NCBI GenBank assembly: GCA_014885115.2
Contig: WKLE02006049.1
Span: forward strand, 1 to 19,907
Source of the DNA: Asterionellopsis glacialis
Taxonomy: Eukaryota > Bacillariophyta > Plagiogrammaphyceae > Rhaphoneidales > Asterionellopsidaceae
Direction: 5' to 3'
Length of the DNA: 19,907 nt
Part shown: positions 6,946-16,739 of the stretch, one piece after another
Layout of the letters: each line of letters starts with the position of its first letter
Position numbering within the stretch: position 1 is the first letter of the stretch
The notes under the pieces: generated by a model
The model's input: only the letters and a program-made list of their open reading frames with translations
Databases searched by the model: none
Told to the model about the DNA's origin: nothing
Program-made: the position numbers and the translations under genes

Positions 6946-9900
6946 AATAAGAGTTAGGGGGCAGAATTAGCAGTGACAACATTTAGTAGCCAAAAGTTGT
7001 CTTGGAGTAAAGTTTGGTTGCTTTACAAGTGGTTGCTTTACAAGTGTATTATGAAATAGAGAAAAAATAACAATGTAGTGAAAATTCATTTACTCCAAAT
7101 TGTTATTAAATTTACAATTTTGTACCATTTGGTTAAACTTTGAAGATCTTTTATTGAATGATAATTCATGTATTGTAGCATTATTGTGTTCAAGGGTATG
7201 GAAGTGGTTCAAAGTCTAGATGGGACACCCCAGTACAACTATAGGTGGAAGAAACATGTTCACGAGTTCAATTTATCAAACAAACAAAAACTGCTAATAA
7301 CAAAACATGGAGTGGAAGAAGAGTTGTGAAGCAGATAACAGGTTGGGAGTTGGGATGGCAGTTCCCAGGAAAGCTACTGCTGTGTACTACTTGATGGTAG
7401 CTAATATCTAAGTATATGGAAGACCTCAAGTAGTAGTACAGGATTGGGTATAGGGTTGAGTGCTTACTACTAGCAATAATGCAACAATGCCTAGTACATA
7501 GATGATTGAGCAGCTTTTGTACAGGTAATCCACTTAGGACTAATAGAAATCCTTGTTGTTCTTATTTAGTTTTCTGGCGATCAAACTTGTCCAAGTTCCA
7601 GAGCAGCATCATATTGGAAATCTGTTGTGCCTCATTTTCTGTTTGATATTACAACTGAAAAAGTATTGACATATCCTCATCCAATAGTGTCAGCATTTAC
7701 ATTGCAACTGATGATGATATCATCATAACACTGTATGTGTGTTATATTTATTATTTTTCATGGTGATATCAGGATGATGGCATAGATTGTCACAACCAGT
7801 CTTACCACTAGTTGACTGATCCTATCATAATACATAGCATCACTGTCAGCCATTTACTGGCTGATTGGCATCTTTAGAGCACCATCATGAAATATGAAGG
7901 GCCTACAGTACTAGCTTTTACTTATAATGCTGATGTCAAACCAAGGAAAATGTATGGATAAGCAAGAAATACACAGATAATATGAAACTACTATAAAATA
8001 ATATTCACACAAACAGTACAATACACAACAAAAAGACACCAATATAAATAAAATTATCAGAATTTGGTGCTGTCTGATATTAGATACCACTACTTAGTTA
8101 GTTGGTGCTATTAGTTAAAATTTTGTACTTTGTTTCATTCACAATAGTATCATATACAGTATAATTGAATTTTAAAAACTTAAGAACTGGTAAGTTTGAG
8201 TCTCTCTGTCAATGATACCACAATCAACCTTTAGCAGCAGTGTACTTTAGATAGGGTAATTGACAGTACAGGAGGAGCAAACAACATGTATATGGGTGAA
8301 AATGTATGTTCGGTTACAAATAAATATTTGATAGTAACAAATTAATATGTACTAGTATACACCAATGAATGATTGTACCAAGGTGAGCAGATGTGTAATA
8401 GAGTCTTGAAACCTCATGTACACACAAAACAAGAATTTTGTGGGGTGTTAGGAAGAAGGACAAGAAGAGGAGGCAAGAATTGATATAATAGAGGACAATA
8501 GAGAAAGCTACTTGAAGATGATGACTTCTTGAGATACACCATGAACTAAAAACTGAGAAGTGCAACAGGGAGACAAAATGAGGACAGTAGTCCCAAAGAA
8601 TCAGATGTTTAGTGAAAGAAATAGATTCTCAAGATCATAGAAACCAGAGAAAACTATGTTATGGTGGTGATCACAATGTGCATTACTAGTACTATCTATG
8701 GTGTATGGTATAATATGTTTGGCATACATGTATACTAGTAGAGGAAGATGGGTTGGTCTATAGAATAAAATGGTAGTAGTAGTACCTTGTATATCCTCCT
8801 GTCTTCTTTGTGTAGCAAATAATTAATTGTTGCCATATATGATACTTCTTTAACACTATACTTGTTGATTGCTCTGTAAATTTGTTGGCATATTTGGTTT
8901 TGTTGTGGTGGAGACCAGTAAACAATGCTTATACATAAGACCACACTAAAGAAAGTATAAAGAATTCAGTACTGAAATGCCTACATGGTCAATTTTGACC
9001 AAAATTAAGAAAACCCAAAAAAGTGAGATTTTATCAAACCACCAGGGTGACAAGAAGAACCTCAAATTTTCACTATTCTAGTATTTACCTGTAGCAGCAT
9101 ACTATATGAAGAAATCTTTCTTTACAAACTGAGGTTGGAGTTGTTCTTGGATACTAGACAGGAGTGGGTGTCAAAACAATGAAAGTTCTTTGTATATTGT
9201 AGTGCATGTCTGGTTCTCTATGTGTAAAATGGTGTCATCTTTTGCTTTACTTAAGACATCTGCCCCTGACAAAACAAATTGCTCCCCCCCCCCCATAACA
9301 CTGTAAATCTCAATGTTGAAGCCACCCTCTAAATGTTTTTCTTCTTATGAACTAGGGACAGTGAGTATGATACCATATAGTGTTATGGTATTATCATGGT
9401 ATTTTCAAGGAAAACAGTGGTTAATTCCATCATGATCAGCTTCATCATAATTTGTAGGAGCATACCAATAATCAACAAAGGTCACTACCAAGACTTGGTG
9501 GTGGTGTTGTTCTTCCTGAGAAACTTTCAATAGACAACTTTACTTATTGCATCCTCTACTAGTACCTCTACTAGAAGCACAGATATAAACCAAGTAATCC
9601 TAAAACTTTTGCCTCTGTTGATGTGATCCAAAATACACTTAAAATTATGGCCTAATGGCTTAATACTAGCTTGACTATTACAAGCAGCTCATTATACTAG
9701 CCAGCTTTTTTGACTACAAATGTACTGTAGAGTAACCATTCTCTCAAAGAACTGGAAGTTGGAAAAAAAGGTCAACAATCCTATATCTGCTGTAGGGAAT
9801 GATGAAAAGAATACACTACCACTTTAATGCCCTTACAAGGAGAAGAGGAATCAGAAGAATAGTAAATGAATGATTCTTCTAAATTTACTCTACTGATTAC

Positions 9901-12900
9901 TGATACTTCTTTATATCTTCCAGTACTTTGCAAGGTGAAGCATAATCTTCATCTTCTGGTGGTAGTTAAGAGAAGTATAGCAACATAAAGCTTTAGCTTT
10001 TTTTATATACATATTTGCCCAGCTGATATGTCTATCCACTTCTCTTATATCAATGAGAACCAGCACAAAGAGACAAGAAGTGGATTTTTGATGCACTTGC
10101 TTTGCCAGTGCTATTTGTTTTGTTGTAATATAAAAGCAAATCTCTGTTCACTATTTTGTATGCCAGCAGCATTGTGGATGTATACTTAATAGGCAACAAT
10201 ACAGTCCACACCTGGTATTAAGCAACCTGTGTTGCTTAAGGTCAAGCTTGAAAAGATGACTTGAAATAAGCACTTATATGCTGACATTATCACACATAAA
10301 GTTTTGAAAATATTAAATAAAAAGAAGAAAATCAGAGCAGAGAGAGGAGTGAGCAATGCTGGAAACAAAAGCAGTAGTAGGAAAAAAAAGAAAACAAGAT
10401 AAAAGATGATTTTTTAATGGTCACAGCAATTAGACAGTACCAGAACAGACCTTTATAGTACAGAATTCCAAATTTGTTGTTCTTGGGAGCATTGATGTGC
10501 ATTTAGGACCTCTGCCTCTTGAAGTGTTCAACTAGTGAACAACACACCATCAGCTGTTTGGAGAAGACAAGAGGAGGAGTGCCACAAAATAGGATATAAT
10601 GGCAAGTACTTTAATAGTATGAGAACAAAACAGGAGGTCCAAAAATTATATTAGAAAACAAAAAGATCAAAAATGTACCCTCAGAAATATTTCAATGTAA
10701 ACCAAATCAACCACACCAAATAAATATGTTTATGCCATATCTGGTGCAAAGAATCATTGAAAAGTCTTAAACTTCATTCACAATAGGAGAGGCTAAAATT
10801 CATAAGTATATAAAAAGGTCAAATTCTTGATTATATGAAATGGGAATAAGACCTCCATATTATATCCTAAATTGTTGTTGGATGAATACTCAGAAGTGGT
10901 CTGAAAATATGTTAACAAAAGAGGAGAATGATTTTTCTACAGAATGACAGTAGCAGAGAAAAACATCTTTGATGTAAGTAAGGACAGCTATGTGCATGTT
11001 ATGACAAATTGGTTCTGTCCTCCACTACTAGAATAATGGGATTGTGCACAATTGCCAGCAGTCAATAAATATAGCCACTTTTTTAAGTATCAGAAAGATA
11101 AGCCTCATCAATTTTGATCCATAACAAGGAAACATCATGCAAGGACATCCATATTTCCATTTAGAATGTAGTTTATTTAATCCAAGTAAAAGCAGGAAGG
11201 CTTGTATGAAATATATAATACATATATTTACCCAACAATTTTTACCAGCATCATTATCTTTCTTATCTCCTCAATTGAATACATACATTGGATTTTTATA
11301 AGGATCTAGAGACGGCACTCTTTATTTTGCTGCAACTCTCATGGTATGCACCAAAAGCTGTGCCAGTAGATGGCATCAAAATGACATACTTTTTTGGAAG
11401 GCAACATAAATTTAAACCAGAAAAAAGGAGATATCATGATAAGAAAGATTTGTTTTTTTGCAACATATCTACTATGGTGATTATCATATTTCAGTTATCA
11501 TATTGGTTTGATATGATGATAGTATCCTCATACAAAACAGCAGACCATTATTATTACTTAAGTGTATGCAGCAACATCATCACCCTAAGCCCTAACCAAA
11601 AATTAAGTTTTAGTTTTCTTAGAAGTTCCACCACAATAGTTGTGGGTAACATAATATGAAAGATTTGGTGGATTGTTGTTGTGCTTATTATGTGTTGTAG
11701 TTGGCTGATCATTGTTGCATACAGTGCTTGATTTGTATTATTATATCACTTTAATCATGATATGACATTTACAGGTAAAGTCAGAACAAGAAAAATAGTA
11801 ATTTCAAGTGGTTTACAAGGTTGCACTTACTGCTACAAAGGATAATGGATTTTAGTATTACTGCTACTGGGTTTTGGCTACTGGGTTTTGGAATCCCAAA
11901 TTTTTATGAAAAAGTCCAATGGCACCTTCTTCTGGCAAGATTTGGAAATCTGTTTCAATTCGAGGGTCAGCCAGTACAGCTGGAATCCAGAATGTTGACA
12001 ATATATCAAACAAAATACAAATGATGATTTATATTTCATATCCAATATGTAAATATAAAAAACTCTCAGAGATCATCAATTAAGCTAATCATCCAGTAAC
12101 TGTGGTGCAATCCCAAAGTTAAAGTTTCAAATCAGAAAATAAAAAGCAACTCTGTAGAATACTATGAAAATACAATTAATAGAAAAACTGTTGTGCTGTA
12201 GTATATCATGCACAAGTGGAAAAACTATGTAGTATCACCATATACACCTGAATGTGAGTTGGTTCTTATTTTCATACTTTTTACTATTGCACTAAAGAAG
12301 ATACCTGTTGTCCTATATCCTAAATTTTTAGTATATCATGAAGTGAACCACAGTGCATACGTTTCCTGCTTGAACTGTTGATAACAACCTTTTTTTTATA
12401 ATTGCAGCAAAAAGGACCAGTATCTCATTATTTATTTTTACCAAAGACCAAAGACATTCCAGTCAATTTCTGCTTCAATGTCAGCCTGTCTTTAGACATA
12501 ATAGTGTACTATCCTGTCAAGATTTCTCCTAACAAAAGCAGTGTCTTGCTATTGAGCTTGACTGCTACTAATTTTGTTATGTTTATTGCAATTATAAATA
12601 CCGTCTATCATGCTCTTGTGAGACCAAGAATGTAAATCAAATGATGGTTGAAAAAATGATGGAAGAGATAATTGAATTTTTGCCACCTTTACTTTTGCAC
12701 CAAAAAGAAGGTCAACATCATGTTGTCTACATTCTGTTCAAAAGATGCTTGTTCTTGTGATTAGCCATAAGAACAAAAATAAAAATAAGCTTTGATATTT
12801 GTATTTCAAAAATATGGGTAATATCATATTCATTAGAAATAGCTTGGATTTGTTCACTCTGGCTGGAACATCTGATAACTCTATAGCATTCAAAGTGTTG

Positions 12901-13796
12901 CATAGAATAAACACTGTTATTATATAGTATTCTTCTTTATGCAAGCTTTGGAATAAAATCATATTAAAAATTGAATCATCATTAAAAACAGGGCTGATGT
13001 CCTCACCATGGTAACAGCTTTTGCATTTGTAACAACTGTTTCCATATATTCTTTATAACATTTTCTTACTTCATCATGATCATCATGGCTTGGAACCTTG
13101 GTTTTTGAGTACACAATTATTTGACATGCTACAACACATTTGATGCCCAAAATGTTCAAGGTATGATTGAGACCTTCCCAACTTGATTAATACCAATGTG
13201 GGCAAGAAGTGGCACAAAAAAGGAGGAGCAGGAGATATCCAGGACAAAAAATTATATTGATTTCCTAAAACTGATGGCTTGAAAATGAAATACTTGGACC
13301 TCGGAGCTGATAGGGATACAGCGTTTTACTCTCCAAAGGCTTTGAAATTGAAATTCTTTGGTTGTGCAATCTAGAATTGATGGTTGTATAGGAAATCCTA
13401 GAAATAAATTTGGATGAAAATGATATTAGTAACATGATTAAGTACTAGGAAATGAGAGGCACATGCTGTAGTGCTGTGGTGGCCAGTAGTAAAGACATTA
13501 TGTATGATTTATTGTTGTGTTTGATGACAACAATAGTATATAGCTAATAGCACGGTGGTGAAGCATTTTGTTGATTTTATTTGAAGGTTAAAAAGGTCCC
13601 CAAATGGACAACAAAGGTTCTTCTCCAAAATCAATCCTGCTGTCATAAAAAGAACTTCTGAATAATAATTATATCATCAAATCTCAAAAGTATCCCAATC
13701 AGAAGATAGTGTCAATAGACAGTATCTAGGTCCTATATACTGTACTATAAATATATGATTTTGTTTACAAAGGCCATGCAAACAAACGCAAATTTA
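6946..13796. other. Gene desert of about 7 kb, AT-rich and nearly free of CpG
   Basis: No supportable gene, tRNA or rRNA was found on either strand. The longest ORF is 123 codons (11288-11659, +) and has no recognisable domain. I read the stretch line by line for CpG: after 6828 the only ones seen start at 7263, 7578, 8311, 11313, 11961, 12360, 12602, 13302, 13322 and 13553, then 13797 and onward. There are none in 8313-11312. GpC is ordinary: 14 in the 180 bases 9661-9720 plus 10081-10200. An 11-base C-run lies at 9284-9294. Known explanation for such a pattern: CpG methylation followed by deamination, often in silenced transposons. No transposon protein motif could be recognised, so an old decayed element is inference. 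Confidence 0.85.
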
Positions 13797-14343
13797 AGCT
13801 ATTAGCCCATTATTGGTTTATAGAACCTGCAATCATACTTCTGTCATCTACTCGTTAAAAAGTAGCTTGAATCATGGCATTTTAAAACACAGGATGAAAA
13901 GCTTCTTCTACATGACTCCGAAACATGTTCTACAGTAAAACAGTCGTTCATAGCAAAAGACGTCTGCTCTGTCGAATCATACCCCTCAAGAATGTATTGT
14001 GGTTGTACTCGTTTCACACTCAGAAAATGTTCCAAGGAGTATTTGGTATTTGTTTAAACATCTTATTGACTGCAGAAATACCCCCATACAACGAATCATA
14101 CTTTTTACTGAGATTTCATCGAATATCAATACCAAGGTCTCCTCAGGTTTTCCCTCCTTCGACGGCACAAGAAACGGTAAGCTGCAAAGAAAAAATGATA
14201 TTTTCTAAAATTGAAATTCAATTCTCTAGTATGTGTGGTGTGTTTATTAGCTATGCGAGTGATCTATAATAACAAGTCTACGCCATCAGGAGCCATCATC
14301 ACATGTACCTAGAAAAAGATTTGAGTTTCACCATTTACTTTAC
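13797..14343. other. Spacer downstream of eS12, no gene assigned
   Basis: CpG returns to an ordinary frequency here. The overlapping short ORFs at 13844-14035 (-), 13925-14269 (+) and 13986-14168 (-) encode nothing recognisable. The eS12 3' UTR must occupy the right-hand end. Confidence 0.6.
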
Positions 14344-14912
14344 TTAAAGCTCAGAAGCGGCATCAGCTTGCTTCTGAAGGTAGTCAAGGAGGACAGAGAG
14401 GGCACGGGTCTCCTCTCCGAACTCGGTGATAACAGCGCATGAAGTACGAACGGCCTTCTTGATAGAACCATCGTCATCAACCTTGGCGAGTCCACACCAA
14501 GCACCGAGGTCCTTACCGGACTCAACCATGACAACATGGACTTCACCCTCGGCACAAAGTGCGCGGATGAGCTTCTTGTATTCCTCGTTTTCGCAGTCCT
14601 TGGCAAGACAGCAAAGACGAGCGGAACGGCGATCGAGAGCCTTGGCACACTCGTGAAGTCCCTTCTTGAGTCCATCATGGACAAGAGCCTTCTTGAGGAC
14701 CTATTGATTTAAAACAAGATAGAGAATTCAATACAGTCAGATATACTACATTTCAACGCATGCATGCTGTTCGATTGAATATTGATGGGATTCAAGGTAG
14801 CAAATCTTTTTTTTTTTCAACTTACATCCTTCAAAGCGTCAAGGACACTCATCTCAACTTCTTCTTCAACCTCCATAGGGGTTTCGGCAACTTCTTCTTC
14901 GGCGTCAGACAT
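14344..14912 (-). CDS. RPS12: 40S ribosomal protein eS12, two exons
   Basis: Exon 1 is 14912-14826 (29 codons, MSDAEEEVAETPMEV to ALKD) and exon 2 is 14700-14344 (118 codons plus stop, VLKKALVHDGLKKGLHECAK through LDYLQKQADAASEL). The spliced product is 147 residues. The body (ALDRRSARLCCLAKDCENEE, YKKLIRALCAEGEVHVV, LGAWCGLAKVDDDG) is unmistakable eukaryotic eS12, a small protein of the L7Ae/L30e fold in the small-subunit head/beak region. An acidic N-terminal extension as seen here is normal for the family, and the length fits. Splice sites are GTAAGT and TAG, and the intron is phase 0. Codons are GC-richer and strongly biased (AAG, CTC, GTC), unlike the neighbouring genes, as expected for a highly expressed gene. 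The 5' flank faces an intergenic region of about 1.8 kb. Confidence 0.97.
14701..14825 (-). other. RPS12: Intron of eS12 (125 bp, phase 0)
   Basis: On the minus strand the donor reads GAT|GTAAGT and the acceptor AATAG|GTC. Removal joins LKD to VLKKALVHDG, restoring the conserved eS12 reading frame. A long T-rich stretch on the plus strand (14807-14818) becomes an A-run close to the donor in the transcript. Confidence 0.95.
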
Positions 14913-15220
14913 GGTTAATTCTATTCGGTCAACTAAGTTGGCTTGACTCTCACACTACACGGTGGCTTGCAGGTTCCTCGAATAAGCACAAGGACGACAA
15001 CACCAAAAAGAGACCCAGGAGGGAGCAAAAAGCAAGGTTTCGAAGCTGCGGTGTACGATGTTTCTTCACATTAGGTTCTGAGCTTACCTACTCAGATTTT
15101 AGTAGACGGTATCCACTTACTTTGAGTAAGTCTGTTCCATCAACAAACGGGTGTATGGTCCGCCTTCTCAGAAGCGAGAGATGCCTTACTCAGACATTGA
15201 ACGTTCCCGCCTGAAATGCA
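14913..15220. promoter_or_regulatory. Probable promoter region of eS12 (minus strand)
   Basis: This is the upstream flank of a highly expressed ribosomal protein gene. No core element could be assigned. It contains a small perfect hairpin, CTTACTTTGAGTAAG, at 15116-15130. The call rests on position only. Confidence 0.35.
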
Positions 15221-15233
15221 CCCGTCTTATCTC

Positions 15234-15420
15234 GTACCAACAAGTACCTGTGGTAGAAAATATATCGTACCTAGATGTCTGCTGTACCAGAGGGTACCTG
15301 GTAACTGATATCATAGAGGTAGCTGGGTACCTGGTAAGGTACCAGATACCAGGTACATGGTCAAAAAGGTTCTGGCAGTAGGTTGGTCACCATGTGTTAT
15401 TTTGTACCAGGTATGAGTAC
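15234..15420. repeat. Dense cluster A of GTAC/GGTACC palindromic motifs
   Basis: GTAC starts at 15234, 15244, 15267, 15284, 15294, 15327, 15339, 15353, 15404 and 15417: ten in 187 bp. GGTACCTGGTAA occurs twice, at 15293-15304 and 15326-15337. GTACCTGGTA at 15327-15336 is the exact reverse complement of 15347-15356, with a third GGTACC between the arms. It may be an array of transcription-factor sites or a decayed short repeat. Confidence 0.85.
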
Positions 15421-16280
15421 TCTCTGGCCGGCAGGACGTATTCAAGGAAATTTCTCATCATTGAAAGACTCCCTCTGTCGGAATATACTGTAAGTAGTAA
15501 AAACCGGGATGACTAACTTCAAGTTACTGTACTCAGGCAACATGTCATAAGATACCTTTGAATGTAGGCCCTACACGATGCAACTGTTACCCTGATACTG
15601 GCGTCATCATCGTGCGTAGGACGCAACTTCCCAAATGGAATCCGGCATTTTCCGACGTGGTTTTGGCGGGAAGGTGGCATACTCTTCGCTTTGAAACCGA
15701 TGTCGTCCGTCCTACCAGGTATTGTACATTTATCTGTATCGGGTGTCCTAGGAATGCACAAGTACTAATATTTTATTATACATATGCTAAGCATAAGTAG
15801 ATTTTCTCAGTGCAAACACAGTCCAGGAAGTCAAGGTGCTGGCATTGTAGGGCTAGGCATTTGTACTTGGTAGTAGTGAACAGTCGTTGCTTCTACGAAG
15901 GGGGGACTTTCTTTGTACAGCATTCGGAGGGTCCGAAAAAACGCACAGCAACAGATGATGATTCCCACACTCGTTGAAGCTGACCTCACCAGCCAGCTGC
16001 CCCCCAATTTTGGGCTGGGCGTCATTTTCTTCTTGCAAACTAAAGACATCGTTGTCGGGCGTGCAACCAACGACAACAAGAAGACTTTCTTCCATCCGAT
16101 AGGAAGTCAGCATTCACTTCCAACCTTCATATACTCACCAATTTGAGTTGCTACTCAATTGCTGACAATCTGTCACGACGCAACGACTCATTTCCTGTTG
16201 AGCATTGCATCATTGCTTCTGTCCACGATTGACCCGTAGTCCTACATCCCGAGACGAACGAGACATAAAGCTCATCCAGG
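15421..16280. other. Intergenic region between eS12 and HSF, no gene assigned
   Basis: CpG-containing sequence of mixed composition. ORFs of 77-86 codons on both strands (15558-15800, 15853-16113, 15913-16146) overlap one another and show no domain I recognise. Further GTAC sites are scattered through it (about 15723, 15761, 15863, 15913). Confidence 0.55.
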
Positions 16281-16281
16281 A

Positions 16282-16412
16282 GTACCCGCGCATTTACGTG
16301 CTTTTAGAACTTGTACTCTCTTTTCCTACCAGGAACGCCTCTAGGTCCTACGCTGCTCGTAGAGTACCTGTATCGCGTACGGTACCTCTACCAGGTGTAC
16401 GTGACGGGGTAC
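16282..16412. repeat. Dense cluster B of GTAC motifs upstream of HSF
   Basis: GTAC starts at 16282, 16313, 16364, 16377, 16382, 16397 and 16409: seven in 131 bp. The flanking words are the same as in cluster A (GTACCTG, TACCAGG, GGTACC). It lies about 330-460 bp upstream of the HSF start codon, so a regulatory role for HSF is possible but unproven. Confidence 0.8.
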
Positions 16413-16739
16413 CCACAGCTACAAGTTTGTGCCACAGAAGACGCAGGATCAACGCCTTCGTGCAAACACATAAAAATCACAGCGCTGACACAATAGTTGA
16501 CACGCTTCGCAGCCTGGAGTAACTTTTTGCCGCCAATACATCAAAGGAGTAACATTGACTGATTGATTCATTGCGGTCAAAGCACACAAAAAGAGAACCA
16601 AATACGCGATACGAGGAAAGGGTTCGCGTTCGTTCATTTGCTCAAATTTGGTTGCTGCGAGTCCCGGAAGAAAAAGTACCCCCGAAAAAGTAACGACAGG
16701 TTTCACAGAGTTCTCAAAGCGACCTCATATATTGTAAGC
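16413..16739. promoter_or_regulatory. Probable proximal promoter and 5' leader of HSF
   Basis: This is the upstream flank of the HSF start codon. The reading frame stays open upstream to about 16563, but no in-frame ATG occurs there; the frame only opens at a TTG. The residues it would encode are basic and unlike the low-complexity N-terminus, so the region is read as leader. No core promoter element could be assigned. Confidence 0.4.

Noticed and set aside
9911..10096. Minus-strand ORF checked as a possible retrotransposon fragment
   Set aside because: The peptide has no convincing integrase, reverse transcriptase or RNase H motif.
11288..11659. 123-codon ORF in the CpG-free desert
   Set aside because: No recognisable motif, composition the same as surrounding non-coding DNA, and a length expected by chance in 7 kb.
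12402..12635. ORF preceded by a pyrimidine tract and TTGCAG that looks like a 3' splice site
   Set aside because: No matching upstream exon or known domain; splice-like words are common in AT-rich DNA.
13844..14269. Possible small gene or broken transposon ORF in the eS12 3' spacer
   Set aside because: Three overlapping frames on two strands, none with a recognisable motif or splice structure that joins them.
15853..16146. Overlapping ORFs on both strands, one with a faint resemblance to diatom GR...HPG proteins (KDIVVGRATND...HPIG)
   Set aside because: The match is too short and lacks the expected NNHPGN core; the competing antisense frame is equally open.
16563..16739. N-terminal extension of HSF by 59 codons
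   Set aside because: The extension would begin at TTG, not ATG, and its basic peptide is unlike HSF N-termini; ATG at 16740 is preferred.
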